From: Porticoccaceae bacterium | GTDB lineage: Bacteria; Pseudomonadota; Gammaproteobacteria; Pseudomonadales; Porticoccaceae | DNA: 64,000 nt | NCBI GenBank assembly: GCA_018069525.1 | Contig: JAGPUQ010000007.1 | Span: 62,001-126,000, forward strand | Direction: 5' to 3' | Part shown: one piece after another, positions 26,862 to 36,354 of the stretch | Position numbering within the stretch: the first letter of the stretch is position 1 | Layout of the letters: the number at the start of each line of letters is the position of its first letter | The notes under the pieces: generated by a model | What the model was told of the DNA's origin: nothing | Seen by the model: the letters and a program-made list of their open reading frames with translations, nothing else | Databases searched by the model: none | Made by a program: the position numbers and the translations under genes

Positions 26862-27740
26862 TTAGCTAAACGCTTCACTCAAGCGCACTATTTCTTCGGC
26901 TCGCGCCACTACCGGCGCATCGATCATTTTTCCTTTGTAGGCCACCGCACCACGGCCTTCGGCGAGGGCCCGCTGATACGCTGACAGTAAACCGCGAGCG
27001 TGTTCGACCTCACTTGCCGAGGGCACAAATTCTTCGTTCATAATATTGATCTGACTAGGATGAATACCCAGTGCGCCGACAAAACCTAGCTCTCGCGCCT
27101 GGCGAATTTTTTCCCGAAAGGCATCGAGATCAGAATAATCGGCAATAGAGCCGACAAAGCCCAGCGGCGAAATCTCGGCCTTACGAGCCGCAAACACCAC
27201 TTGTTGATTAGCCCAAAACAAACCTTCTGTAGTGGGCTGCATTCCAACTTCAGATGAAAAATCTTCCGCACCCAAAAATAATCCGACTAAACGCTCGGAG
27301 GCCTGAGCGATATTGTGAATATCATCGAGACCGTTCAGACCTTCGACAAACGCCAGTATTTTTGTGTGGCCAGGCGGCAAACCTTTGTCGATTTCAATCT
27401 CGGTAATAATTTCGTCGATAAATATAATATGATCGCCGCTCATGACTTTGGGTACGGCGATGGTATGCACCTGCTCGCAAACACTGGCTTCAAGATCACG
27501 CACCGCCAGGCGCCAGGGTCGGTTAATACGTACCAATACATCGAGTCCACGATCCGCAATTTTTGCGGCAGCACTGGGAATCGCGGCGCGGGCAGTGTCT
27601 TTTTCACTTAGCACAACGCTATCTTCAAGATCGAGAATAATCGCGTCGGCGCCACGCGTATGCGCTTTATCGACAAACTTTTCAACATTGGCCGGCACAA
27701 ACAGCGCCGAGCGCCACAGCGGTAGCTTTTTCTTACTCAC
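26862..27740 (-). CDS. HpcH/HpaI/CitE-like acyl-CoA lyase, possibly (S)-citramalyl-CoA lyase
   Basis: The TIM-barrel protein of the CitE family opens with RSALFVPANVEKFVDKAHTRGADAIILDLEDSV and contains LVRINRPW with the CoA/Mg-binding Arg, FVEGLNGL, and ALGIHPSQI near the end. Relatives split malyl-CoA, citramalyl-CoA or beta-methylmalyl-CoA. Its start (GTG) lies 3 bp after the stop of a mesaconyl/itaconyl-CoA hydratase-like gene. That pair resembles the Ich-Ccl steps of itaconate breakdown to acetyl-CoA and pyruvate. The specific substrate is inference. Confidence 0.82.
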   Translation of the reverse strand: MSKKKLPLWRSALFVPANVEKFVDKAHTRGADAIILDLEDSVVLSEKDTARAAIPSAAAKIADRGLDVLVRINRPWRLAVRDLEASVCEQVHTIAVPKVMSGDHIIFIDEIITEIEIDKGLPPGHTKILAFVEGLNGLDDIHNIAQASERLVGLFLGAEDFSSEVGMQPTTEGLFWANQQVVFAARKAEISPLGFVGSIADYSDLDAFREKIRQARELGFVGALGIHPSQINIMNEEFVPSASEVEHARGLLSAYQRALAEGRGAVAYKGKMIDAPVVARAEEIVRLSEAFS

Positions 27741-27743
27741 GAA

Positions 27744-28592
27744 CTAATCTCCCAGAACGACAGTTGCCTGCATGGTCATTGCGCCCTGGTGATCCACAGC
27801 CCACAAACTTAAGCCTTCGTCACTGCGACAGCCCTGTATTTTAAAAACATTGCCGTCGATCAAAGGTCGCACCGCGCGGTAATCGTAATGTTTGATATTG
27901 CTATCCGGTAATTCCGAACGCACCAAATCCAACAATAGCGTTGCGCTTAAAGGGCCGTGTACAACCAGGCCGGCATAACCTTCTTCGTTGATAGCGTAAT
28001 CGCGATCGTAGTGAATGCGATGGCTATTAAAGGTCAAGGCCGAAAAACGAAATAACAACACCGGGTCGGGCATAATTTCGCGACTAAATTCCGCTGCTGC
28101 CGGTGGCGACAGCGGCTTTGGCGGCGGCGCGTTGGCCGCTGGGTCTTCGCGATAAACAATGTTTTGGTCTTCGCTAATCGCCAGAGTATCGCCACAGTAA
28201 ATGTCGTGACCCACGGTAACAAACACCAGATGACCGCTGCCGCCCTGCTTGTGGGCGACCTTTTTCACGGTGCTAACTTTCCGAATTTGATCGCCGATAT
28301 GTAAAGGCTGATGAAAAGCGACCTTGCCAGACGCCCACATGCGCCGTGGCAGCGGTACCGGCGGCAAAAATCCGCCTTTTTTAGGATGACCATCGCGGCT
28401 GATGTCAGACTGTCGAGCGCTGGGTAAAAAATGCAGCCAGTGCCCAGGCTTGGTCAGCTCATCACCCAGCTCGGGGGTTTCAGCCCAGTCCAGGGTAGCA
28501 GCCAGAGCCCGGGCGGTTGCGAGGGAAATCACATCGTCGTGAGTTTCCTGCTTACCTTCCCATTCTTTCAAGTGTTCGATATTAATTTCCAT
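27744..28592 (-). CDS. MaoC-like/FAS1-type dehydratase, itaconyl- or mesaconyl-CoA hydratase-like
   Basis: The protein has two hot-dog halves. The first contains HFLPSARQSDI and GFLPPVPLPRRMWASGKVAF, typical of mesaconyl-C4-CoA hydratase and HTD2-like proteins; the second contains FSALTFNSHRIHYDRDYA and VVHGPLSATLLLDLV, the MaoC hydratase signature. I start it at ATG 28592 because family members begin close to IEHLKEWEGK; ATG 28604 is also possible. It lies between an acyl-CoA dehydrogenase and a CitE-like lyase, spaced by 41 and 3 bp. Confidence 0.82.
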   Translation of the reverse strand: MEINIEHLKEWEGKQETHDDVISLATARALAATLDWAETPELGDELTKPGHWLHFLPSARQSDISRDGHPKKGGFLPPVPLPRRMWASGKVAFHQPLHIGDQIRKVSTVKKVAHKQGGSGHLVFVTVGHDIYCGDTLAISEDQNIVYREDPAANAPPPKPLSPPAAAEFSREIMPDPVLLFRFSALTFNSHRIHYDRDYAINEEGYAGLVVHGPLSATLLLDLVRSELPDSNIKHYDYRAVRPLIDGNVFKIQGCRSDEGLSLWAVDHQGAMTMQATVVLGD

Positions 28593-28633
28593 TAGTCTCT
28601 GCATCTACTCTGATCGATAAAAATAAATATTTT

Positions 28634-29791
28634 TTAAAAAGATTTGGGCATGCCCAGCTCGTGCACGGCCACATGAGACAAAATCAAATTAGTGGAAATA
28701 GGCGCGGTCTGATACAAACGAGTTTCGCGAAACTTGCGCTCGATATCGTATTCTTGAGTGTAGCCAAACCCGCCGTAGGTTTGCAGGCAGGTATCTGCCG
28801 CATGCCAGGCCGACTCGGACGCCACCATCTTGCACATGTTCGCCTCGGACCCGCAGGGCTTGCCCTCATCGAATAAGCGCGCCGCGTTGTGGACCATCAG
28901 CGCTGCGGCTTCAGTCTCAACGTGGGCACGGGCGATAGGAAACTGCACACCCTGATTTTGACCGATAGGCCGACCGAACACTTCACGCTCGCAGGCATAG
29001 GCACTGGCGCGCTCGACAAAAAAGCGTGCATCGCCGACGCATTCGCTAGCAATTAAAATCCGCTCGGCATTCATTCCGTCGAGAATGTATTTAAAGCCTT
29101 TACCCTCTTCGCCAATACGGTTTGCTGCGGGAACCCGTAGATTGTCAAAAAACAATTCAGTAGTGGAATGGTTAATCATCACTTTAATGGGATTAATGGT
29201 CAGTCCATTACCCACCGCGTCGCGTATATCCACCAGGAACACCGACATCCCGTCAGAGGGTTTTTTACACTCCTCGCGGGGTGTGGTGCGCACCAGCAAG
29301 ACCATCAGGTCGGAGTGCTCCGTGCGAGAAATAAACACTTTCTGCCCGTTGATAATATAGTCGTCACCGTCGCGTTCGGCGCGGGTGCGAATGCGAGTGG
29401 TGTCGGTGCCGCTAGTTGGCTCGGTCACACCGAAAGCCTGCAAGCGCAACGAGCCATCGGCAATGCTGGGGAGATATTTATTTTTCTGCTCTTCGTTGCC
29501 GTGACGCAGCAAGGTGCCCATGGTGTACATTTGCGCGTGACAGGCACCGCCGTTACAGCCACTACGCTGAATTTCTTCCAGCACCACACAACCTGCTGCA
29601 ATCGGCAAGCCCGAACCGCCGTATTGTTCCGGGATCAACACTGACAAAAACCCTGCCTCAGTTAAAGCCTGTACAAATTCTGTGGGATAGGTGTCGGTGT
29701 CGTCGAGCTTGCGCCAGTATTCGCCGGGGAACTGACTGCACAGTTTGGCGACGGCTTCGCGGATTTCAGGGTAATTTTCTCGTGTGCTCAT
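28634..29791 (-). CDS. acyl-CoA dehydrogenase family protein
   Basis: The 385-residue protein has the acyl-CoA dehydrogenase plan: SVLIPEQYGGSGLPIAAG, FGVTEPTSGTDTTRIRTRA for FAD and substrate, and the C-terminal QTYGGFGYTQEYDIERKFRETRLYQ. It oxidises an acyl-CoA at alpha-beta and passes electrons to ETF. It is the first gene of the operon with the MaoC-like, CitE-like and enoyl-CoA hydratase genes, and has a pair of palindromic direct repeats upstream. Chain specificity is unknown; a branched or dicarboxylic acyl-CoA fits the neighbours. Confidence 0.9.
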   Translation of the reverse strand: MSTRENYPEIREAVAKLCSQFPGEYWRKLDDTDTYPTEFVQALTEAGFLSVLIPEQYGGSGLPIAAGCVVLEEIQRSGCNGGACHAQMYTMGTLLRHGNEEQKNKYLPSIADGSLRLQAFGVTEPTSGTDTTRIRTRAERDGDDYIINGQKVFISRTEHSDLMVLLVRTTPREECKKPSDGMSVFLVDIRDAVGNGLTINPIKVMINHSTTELFFDNLRVPAANRIGEEGKGFKYILDGMNAERILIASECVGDARFFVERASAYACEREVFGRPIGQNQGVQFPIARAHVETEAAALMVHNAARLFDEGKPCGSEANMCKMVASESAWHAADTCLQTYGGFGYTQEYDIERKFRETRLYQTAPISTNLILSHVAVHELGMPKSF

Positions 29792-29841
29792 AAGGTGGCT
29801 CTATATCTCAAGGTTTGATCGACAAGTCTATAGTCATCGGA

Positions 29842-29884
29842 TCAGGTCATACCTGTAATAATCAGTTCAGGTCACGCCTGTAAT
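29842..29884. promoter_or_regulatory. paired 18-bp direct repeats, candidate operator
   Basis: TCAGGTCATACCTGTAAT (29842-29859) recurs as TCAGGTCACGCCTGTAAT (29867-29884), 16 of 18 bases the same and 25 bp apart. Each copy holds a palindromic core (CAGGTCATACCTG, CAGGTCACGCCTG). The pair lies 51-93 bp upstream of the acyl-CoA dehydrogenase start. Regularly spaced palindromes here suggest binding of a dimeric regulator, but duplication of leader DNA, common in this window, is an alternative. Confidence 0.5.
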
Positions 29885-30055
29885 GGCCAAGCATAGGCGG
29901 TAAAAAAGACAGGAAAGATGGCTATAAATTTAGGAGGGTGATTTTATCCGGGGCTGGTGGCCGCGTCCATTGCTGAATGGGCGGGCTCAACGGCATTTGT
30001 TGAGTCTCTGCATGCTTAGATCGGTATGGCTTACTACTGGTAGATAGACACGCAG

Positions 30056-30241
30056 TTACACAAACCCCATCAATTTGGCGAACCAATAAGCAAAGCCGCC
30101 CAGCGCCGCTACCACCGCCCAACACACGGCCAGCAGCACAAAAAAGCGGTAGGGTTTGCGCTTGACCTGATGAATCGAGGTAGACAGGTACTCGTTGACT
30201 CGTGCCATATCCTCATCGGACAACTGCTTTTTTTCAGTCAT
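30056..30241 (-). CDS. DUF3094 family small membrane protein
   Basis: The 61-residue product has a polar N-terminus (SDEDMARVNEYLSTSIHQVKRKPYR) followed by one transmembrane helix (FFVLLAVCWAVVAALGGFAYWF), the DUF3094 pattern found in Pseudomonas relatives. The function is unknown. I start it at ATG 30241; a longer frame to 30280 would add 13 hydrophobic residues without homology. It follows the long acyl-CoA dehydrogenase gene by 94 bp in the direction away from it. Confidence 0.75.
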   Translation of the reverse strand: MTEKKQLSDEDMARVNEYLSTSIHQVKRKPYRFFVLLAVCWAVVAALGGFAYWFAKLMGFV

Positions 30242-30335
30242 TACTGCTCTTACCGCCACAATCATTAATACGTATAACAATTACTAACACTACCGAACTA
30301 TAGATAGCGTTTATTCAAAACACACCTATAAAAAA

Positions 30336-32138
30336 TCATTCAATCAAAAAATCTGCTTCATCCATCGCCATCAACGACTCCGAACCCGCCCCGATGGTCG
30401 CCAATAAACCACGTGTGCGCGGTAATATTTTAGCGTAATAAAACGTCGCAGTCTGTATTTTGGCCTTATAGAAGCTCTCGTCGCCCGCACCTTCCGCTAG
30501 TTTTCGGCCCGCAACTTCAGCCGCCATGGCCCACAGATAGGCGAGCGTGACATAGCCGGAGAGCATCATATAATCCACCGAAGCCGCGCCTACTTCGTCG
30601 CGATTTTTTAAGGCTCGAAGACCAATACTTCGAGTCAGCTTGTCCCACTCAGAAACCACTTCGCTCAGTGGCTTAATAAACGCCGAGACGTCTTTGTTAC
30701 GTTTATTTTCCTTGCAAAAACCTTTGATTCGATCAATAAAAGGGTCGAGTAACTTGCCGCGTGTGCCCAGTACCTTGCGCCCCAACAAATCGAGGGATTG
30801 AATTCCGGTGGTGCCTTCGTACAAGGTGGCGATACGGGCATCCCGCAGATTTTGCTCCATGCCCCATTCGCGAATATAGCCATGGCCACCAAACACCTGA
30901 ACGCCTTCGCTGGCACTTTCAAAACCGGTCTCGGTACAAAACGCTTTGGCAATGGGTGTCATCAGTGCCAGCATATCCTCCGCCGCTTTCTGTTCAGCCG
31001 AGTCCTCGCTTAAGGTGGATATATCTACCTCGTAGGCGAGGTAGTGAATCAGCATGCGACCCCCTTCGGCAAAAGCCTTGGTGGTTAATAGCATACGCCG
31101 TACGTCGGGGTGAACGATAATGGCATCGGCGGGGCCGTCCGGGTTTTTCGGGCCGCTCAAAGAACGAGACTGCAAACGATCACGGGCGTAGCGAATCGCG
31201 CCCTGCTTGGCCAGTTCTGAATGCGCCACCCCCTGAATCGCGGTGCCGATACGCGCCACATTCATAAAGGTGAACATGGCATACAGGCCTCGGTTGGGCT
31301 CGCCCAGTATTGTGCCCTGAGCCTCGTCGAAATTAAGTACTGCAGTGGCGTTACCGTGGATGCCCATTTTATGTTCGATGGAACCGCAGGAAACTCCATT
31401 GCGCTCACCCGCCGCGCCGTTGGCGTCCGGTAGTTGTTTGGGAACGATAAAGAGAGAGATGCCCTTGGTGCCGGGAGGCGCATCGGGTAGCCGCGCCAGC
31501 ACGATGTGGGCAATATTTTCCACCATGTCGTGTTCGCCGGAAGAGATAAAAATCTTGGTGCCGGTAATATTATAAGTGCCATCCGCGTTGGGCTCAGCCT
31601 TGGTGCGCAGCATCCCCAGGTCGGTACCGCAGTGCGGCTCGGTCAGGCACATAGTTCCCGTCCACTGCCCGGAAATCATTTTTTCTAGATAGGTGTTTTT
31701 TTGTGCCTCGGTACCGTGAGACGCAATAGTCAATCGCGCACCCTTGGTAAGAAAGGGGTACATACTCCAGGCCCAGTTAGCACTGCCAACCAGTTCGTTG
31801 AGTACATTTTCGAGGGAGGGCGGCATACCCTGACCACCGAACTCGACGGGGCCGGTTAGCGAGGGCCAACCACCGGCCACAAATTTATCGTAGGCTGCCT
31901 TGAAACCGGTCGGCGTTTGCACGCCGGCTTCGCTCCAGGTGCAACCTTCTTCGTCTCCGACTCGCCAAAGCGGGGCAAGCTCTTCTTCACAGAAGGTTCC
32001 AACCGCCTCGTAGATTGCCGCAACCAGATCTTCGGTCACTTCTTCACAACCGGGCAAACGCTGCCACAGAGCTGGGAAACCCAACATTTCTTCGCGGACA
32101 AATGTCATATCTCGCAGTGGCGCTTTGTAGTCTGGCAT
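30336..32138 (-). CDS. long-type acyl-CoA dehydrogenase with C-terminal extension
   Basis: At 600 residues this belongs to the large FadE-like group with an extra C-terminal domain. The core shows GTMCLTEPHCGTDLGMLRTK, ITGTKIFISSGEHDMVENI, GVQVFGGHGYIREWGMEQN and ATLYEGTTGIQSLDLLGRK. The C-terminal 130 residues are the helical domain typical of this subfamily. It is expected to start beta-oxidation of fatty acids together with ETF. An AGGAG ribosome site precedes the ATG. It is monocistronic or leads DUF3094. Confidence 0.93.
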   Translation of the reverse strand: MPDYKAPLRDMTFVREEMLGFPALWQRLPGCEEVTEDLVAAIYEAVGTFCEEELAPLWRVGDEEGCTWSEAGVQTPTGFKAAYDKFVAGGWPSLTGPVEFGGQGMPPSLENVLNELVGSANWAWSMYPFLTKGARLTIASHGTEAQKNTYLEKMISGQWTGTMCLTEPHCGTDLGMLRTKAEPNADGTYNITGTKIFISSGEHDMVENIAHIVLARLPDAPPGTKGISLFIVPKQLPDANGAAGERNGVSCGSIEHKMGIHGNATAVLNFDEAQGTILGEPNRGLYAMFTFMNVARIGTAIQGVAHSELAKQGAIRYARDRLQSRSLSGPKNPDGPADAIIVHPDVRRMLLTTKAFAEGGRMLIHYLAYEVDISTLSEDSAEQKAAEDMLALMTPIAKAFCTETGFESASEGVQVFGGHGYIREWGMEQNLRDARIATLYEGTTGIQSLDLLGRKVLGTRGKLLDPFIDRIKGFCKENKRNKDVSAFIKPLSEVVSEWDKLTRSIGLRALKNRDEVGAASVDYMMLSGYVTLAYLWAMAAEVAGRKLAEGAGDESFYKAKIQTATFYYAKILPRTRGLLATIGAGSESLMAMDEADFLIE

Positions 32139-32160
32139 AGTCGGCTCCTGGAACTAACAC

Positions 32161-32200
32161 TGTCGGTGTTGAATGTCGGTACTGCTATCGGTGCTGCTAT
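32161..32200. repeat. weak tandem repeat upstream of the long acyl-CoA dehydrogenase
   Basis: TGTCGGTGTTGAA, TGTCGGTACTGCTA and TCGGTGCTGCTAT follow each other with period 13-14 in the leader of the gene. The copies are diverged, so this is a weaker example of the intergenic repeats seen elsewhere in the window. Confidence 0.45.
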
Positions 32201-32317
32201 TAGTAGTAATGGACGGGCTTTGGCCATTAACTCGCCAAAACTTCGCTTACATATCTAAATCACGCTGATTCCCAAGTGTAGGCAGAGAGCAACAACGATC
32301 ACAAGCACGCAAACAGA

Positions 32318-33043
32318 CTAGTCGGTATCGATTAGCTTAGCGAATCTCACATAACTGGCGGCGGCCACTGCGTCCATCTCCGGCAACCAGGAAATTTCAG
32401 CAATAAGCGGTGCCGGTAAACGACGCCTTAAGGTGTCGAGATTTTCTTGATAGCCCGCCATCTCCGGGTCAATACGATTAGCCACCCAGCCTGCGAGTTG
32501 CAAGCCATCGGCAGCAATAGCCTCTGCACTCAACAAGGCATGATTCAGGCACCCGAGGCGCATTCCCACGACCAGAATAATCGGCAACTGCAAATGCCTG
32601 GCAATATCGGCCATCGTTTCAAGTTGTGTATCAGTTTGTAGCTGTGTACCGAATGGAGGGTCATTTAAGGGTACTCGCCAACCACCCGCACCCTCCACAA
32701 CGGTAAAATCGGCACGATAGTCCAATACTGGCTGACAGGCCCTGGCGATGTCTGCTGCCGATAGCTCTATACCTTCCCGAGCCGCAGCGATATGAGGTGC
32801 AAGGGGTTCTGCCAAGGCTATTGGGTTGACCTCCGCATAACTCAGGTCAAGCGTCGCCGCCTGGCGCAGTAACACGGCATCTTCGTTGCGGATGCCGGCC
32901 TCGGTGACCTCGCCCCCCGCCGCTACCGGCTTAATGGCAGCGGTACTTAAACCTGCTTTATTTGCAGCGTGTAACAGCGCCGTACACACCAGGGTTTTGC
33001 CAACGCCGGTATCGGTACCCGCAACAAAAAAACTCCTTCTCAT
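32318..33043 (-). CDS. bioD: dethiobiotin synthetase
   Basis: The P-loop GTDTGVGKTLVCTALLHAA and a following AIKPVAAGG mark BioD, and VVEGAGGWRVPLND is its second signature. It closes the ureido ring of dethiobiotin from diaminopelargonate, CO2 and ATP. It is 24 bp after bioF on the same strand; bioB-bioF-bioD form one operon here. bioC, bioH and bioA are not in the window. Confidence 0.95.
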   Translation of the reverse strand: MRRSFFVAGTDTGVGKTLVCTALLHAANKAGLSTAAIKPVAAGGEVTEAGIRNEDAVLLRQAATLDLSYAEVNPIALAEPLAPHIAAAREGIELSAADIARACQPVLDYRADFTVVEGAGGWRVPLNDPPFGTQLQTDTQLETMADIARHLQLPIILVVGMRLGCLNHALLSAEAIAADGLQLAGWVANRIDPEMAGYQENLDTLRRRLPAPLIAEISWLPEMDAVAAASYVRFAKLIDTD

Positions 33044-33067
33044 TCTCTCAAGCTCAACGTATTAACC

Positions 33068-34276
33068 TCACCGGGTTTCTCTCAAAGCGCTGTGCAAGGC
33101 TGACAGCAAGCCGTCCACATCGGCATCGCTATGACCCGCCGTTAAGGTGATGCGCAAGCGCGCTCCGCCCGACGGCACGGTTGGCGGCCGAATCGCACCC
33201 ACCCAAAAACCTTGATCCAGTAATATTTGCCCAAGCTCAGACACACGCTGATCGTCACCAATCATCACCGGTTGAATCGCGGTGCTAGAAGTCGTAAGAG
33301 GAATATCGAGCTGCGCCGCACCCGCACGGAAGCGAGCAATCAGGGCGTTTAGTTTTTCTCGCCGACCGGGTTCACTTTGCACCAGTTTTAAGCTGGCTCG
33401 GGTCGCCGCCGCAATGGCCGGGGGTAAAGCCGTGGTGTAAATATAGGTGCGTCCAAACTGAATTAAGGTTTCGATTAAAGTGTCACTACCGGCGACAAAC
33501 GCACCAAAGGTGCCGAAAGCCTTGCCCAGAGTGCCCATTAAAATGGGCACCTGCTGCGCTGACAAACCCAGTTGCTCAACCACGCCGCCACCGTGTTTGC
33601 CCAACACACCAAAGCCGTGTGCATCATCCACCATCAGCGCAGCACCTGCGGTCTCCGCTAATTCGGCCAGGGCTGGTAACGGCGCGACATCGCCGTCCAT
33701 GGAGAACACACCATCGGTGGCAATGAATTTACGCCGATAATTTCCGCTATTCAGATGATCTTGAACAGCGGATAAATCGCCGTGGGGGTAACGCTCAAAC
33801 TGGGCTCGACACAAAAACCCACCGTCGAGCAAGGAAGCGTGATTTAGACGATCTTCCAGCAATAAATCCCCGCTGCCGGCAAGGGCATTTAGCACCCCCA
33901 CGTTGGCCATATACCCGGTGGAAAACAGCAGCGCTCGCTGTCTGCCGGTAAATTCCGCGAGTTCTTCTTCGAGGGCGTGATGCTCTCGGGAATGCCCGGA
34001 AATCAAATGGGATGCACCACTACCCACCCCATAGATATTTGCCGCCGCCTGGAACGCCGCAATCACCTCGGGATGATTCGCTAAACCTAGATAGTCGTTA
34101 CTGGAAAAGTTGCAACACTGCGGACTTTCGATCTGGTTTTCTAGGCTAGTATTAAGACCGCCATCGATGCGGACACGCGCGCCCTGTGGCGAGGCCAGCA
34201 CTCGGCGCCGGCGGTACAGATCAGCCTGTTGGCGAGCCTCCAGATCGGCGCGCAATTGAGTATCGAGAGAGTTCAC
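33068..34276 (-). CDS. bioF: 8-amino-7-oxononanoate synthase
   Basis: The alpha-oxoamine synthase signature is present, with [31 protein letters not shown] and the PLP-binding Lys in [15 protein letters not shown]. It joins pimeloyl-ACP or pimeloyl-CoA with alanine. I start it at GTG 34276, 7 bp after the bioB stop, giving 402 residues, close to the family length; a longer frame would start inside bioB and add 28 residues with no similarity. Confidence 0.94.
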   Translation of the reverse strand: MNSLDTQLRADLEARQQADLYRRRRVLASPQGARVRIDGGLNTSLENQIESPQCCNFSSNDYLGLANHPEVIAAFQAAANIYGVGSGASHLISGHSREHHALEEELAEFTGRQRALLFSTGYMANVGVLNALAGSGDLLLEDRLNHASLLDGGFLCRAQFERYPHGDLSAVQDHLNSGNYRRKFIATDGVFSMDGDVAPLPALAELAETAGAALMVDDAHGFGVLGKHGGGVVEQLGLSAQQVPILMGTLGKAFGTFGAFVAGSDTLIETLIQFGRTYIYTTALPPAIAAATRASLKLVQSEPGRREKLNALIARFRAGAAQLDIPLTTSSTAIQPVMIGDDQRVSELGQILLDQGFWVGAIRPPTVPSGGARLRITLTAGHSDADVDGLLSALHSALRETR

Positions 34277-34283
34277 GGTTGGT

Positions 34284-35327
34284 TCAATTAACCGCGTTGT
34301 AGAACCTTCCTGCAGAGGCTTGATCCCGCAGACGCTGACCCAGATGATCCAGCTCGGCATCCTCGCCGTGATCCACGGAGAGTTGCTCCGGCTGAATACC
34401 CAGGGTCGCGAACAATTGCCGATCGCTGTCGGCTTCAGGATTAGCGGTGGTCAACAGTTTTTCGCCGTAAAAAATAGAGTTGGCTCCGGCCAGAAAGGCT
34501 AGTGCCTGCATCTGCTCATTCATATTTTCACGGCCCGCCGACAGGCGCACATGGGACTCCGGCATCATAATGCGCGCCAAAGCGACACTGCGAATAAAGT
34601 CGAAGGGATTCAGATCGGCTTCCTGCTCAAGCGGCGTACCCGCCACCTTAACCAGCATATTGATGGGCACGGACTCCGGCTGCTCGGGCAAATTAGCCAA
34701 TTGCACCAGCAAGCCAACTCTATCGTTTTCGCTCTCACCCATACCGAGAATGCCCCCACAACAGACTTTCATGCCTGCTTTACGGACATTGCCGAGGGTT
34801 TCCAGGCGGTCTTGATAGGTGCGGGTAGTAATAATTTCGCCGTAAAACTCGGGGGAAGTGTCGAGATTATGGTTGTAATAATCGAGCCCAGCATCCGCCA
34901 GGGCCTGCGCTTGATCGTCTTCCAGCATGCCCAACGTCATACAGGTTTCCATGCCCATATCCTTGACCTGCTTAACCATGTCCAACACGTATGGCATATC
35001 TTTGGCGCGCGGCGAACGCCAGGCTGCGCCCATGCAAAACCGAGTAGCGCCTTTGGCGCGAGCGGCTTGCGCTTCTGCGACGACTTTTTCGATATCGAGC
35101 AATTTTTCTTTTTCCAGCTCGGTGTTGTAGTGACCGCTCTGGGGGCAATATTTGCAATCTTCCGGGCAAGCGCCAGTCTTGATTGACAGCAAGGTGCTCA
35201 CTTGCACCCGGTTGGGATCAAAATGCGCCCGGTGTACCTGCTGCGCCTGAAACATCAGATCGCTGAAGGGCTGTTTGAGCAAGGCCAGGGCTTGCTCGCG
35301 GGTCCAGTCGTGACGGATGGCACTCAT
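34284..35327 (-). CDS. bioB: biotin synthase
   Basis: The radical SAM cluster motif [10 protein letters not shown] lies near residue 53, and the [2Fe-2S] ligands ([17 protein letters not shown], and the Arg in [10 protein letters not shown]) follow in order. BioB inserts sulfur into dethiobiotin. The ATG at 35327 has GGAAG 9 nt upstream and gives 347 residues; a longer frame to 35402 has a non-homologous extension. It heads the bioB-bioF-bioD operon, and biotin serves the carboxylase encoded at 50.8-54.5 kb. Confidence 0.96.
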   Translation of the reverse strand: MSAIRHDWTREQALALLKQPFSDLMFQAQQVHRAHFDPNRVQVSTLLSIKTGACPEDCKYCPQSGHYNTELEKEKLLDIEKVVAEAQAARAKGATRFCMGAAWRSPRAKDMPYVLDMVKQVKDMGMETCMTLGMLEDDQAQALADAGLDYYNHNLDTSPEFYGEIITTRTYQDRLETLGNVRKAGMKVCCGGILGMGESENDRVGLLVQLANLPEQPESVPINMLVKVAGTPLEQEADLNPFDFIRSVALARIMMPESHVRLSAGRENMNEQMQALAFLAGANSIFYGEKLLTTANPEADSDRQLFATLGIQPEQLSVDHGEDAELDHLGQRLRDQASAGRFYNAVN

Positions 35328-35521
35328 AATTTCACTTCCACTTAGGTTTAATTGACAAGAATCGCTAACCGCAATCACACGCCAAAAAATAACTGACAAC
35401 AAGACGGGTAAAGAGACGATGCCCGTACACTAATAATCGCGTCATCATAACTATCACAGAAACACTGTCAACCTGGAAAGGACTCCAGAGTTGACTAATC
35501 AGAGCTCGACCAAGGCCAGCA

Positions 35522-35575
35522 ATTGCCCATAAATAACGACCAAGAAACGATTGCCCATAAACGACAGCTCATAAA
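35522..35575. repeat. imperfect direct repeats between bioB and comF
   Basis: ATTGCCCATAAA occurs at 35522-35533 and again at 35550-35561, with a partial GCTCATAAA copy at 35567-35575. The region is the divergent leader of bioB and comF. Confidence 0.55.
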
Positions 35576-35600
35576 CCACTAGCTAATAGCAGGCTCGCCA

Positions 35601-36344
35601 TTGATTCCCGCACGGACGCAGGAACAGATTCGCCACCAGGTTCAAAACCTGGGCTTTTTGCTGTTCCCTGGTATCTGCCTACTTTGCCAGCGACGCAGTA
35701 AGCGTAAACTCGACCTGTGTCTTGCTTGCGAGGCCACTCTACCTCGACTTGAAACCGGGTGCCTGCGTTGTGCGCTGCCCCTGCTACACACAGGTGTCTG
35801 CGGCTATTGTCAGCTCCAAGCTCCCAGCTTTACATCGGTGTTTACACCCTACCTGTATCAATTCCCCACCGATCGGATGATTCATTCCTTTAAATATGGT
35901 GGTAAATTTAAGTATGGCCGGGTGCTCGCGACCTTGCTGGCTGAGCAGTTAAACAACACCGAGCGCCTCAATAATTGCGCCCCGCCACCGGACGTATTAC
36001 TGCCCGTACCACTGCACTGGCGACGGCAAATAAAGCGTGGTTTTAATCAGGCCGAGTTGATTGCCCGTGCGCTAAGCCGTCAACTGGACATCCCCATCAA
36101 CACCCGACTCATTTCACGAACCCGCTACACGATCACCCAGGAAGGCCTGTCTCGACAAAAGCGGCAGAGCAATTTAAGGCAGGCCTTTACTGCCAGCCTC
36201 GACGTGAAAGGCTTATCCATCGCGGTGATCGACGACGTGGTTACCACTGGCAGCACTGCCGAAGCCGTAGCCCGTTGTTTAGTGCGAGCGGGAGCGCAGC
36301 AGGTACAAATTTGGGCACTGGCGCGAACCCCTCTGGAAAAATAA
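35601..36344 (+). CDS. comF: ComF family protein (phosphoribosyltransferase-like)
   Basis: An N-terminal zinc-ribbon has CLLCQRRSKRKLDLCLAC and later CLRCALP and CGYCQL, followed by a phosphoribosyltransferase fold with the PRPP-type loop VIDDVVTTGSTAEAVA near residue 210. ComF proteins help take up single-stranded DNA during natural transformation; other roles are possible. The start is TTG at 35601. It is divergent from bioB, an arrangement widely conserved in gammaproteobacteria, and lies 10 bp before cysE. Confidence 0.92.
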   Translation: MIPARTQEQIRHQVQNLGFLLFPGICLLCQRRSKRKLDLCLACEATLPRLETGCLRCALPLLHTGVCGYCQLQAPSFTSVFTPYLYQFPTDRMIHSFKYGGKFKYGRVLATLLAEQLNNTERLNNCAPPPDVLLPVPLHWRRQIKRGFNQAELIARALSRQLDIPINTRLISRTRYTITQEGLSRQKRQSNLRQAFTASLDVKGLSIAVIDDVVTTGSTAEAVARCLVRAGAQQVQIWALARTPLEK

Positions 36345-36354
36345 TGCTGCGACC

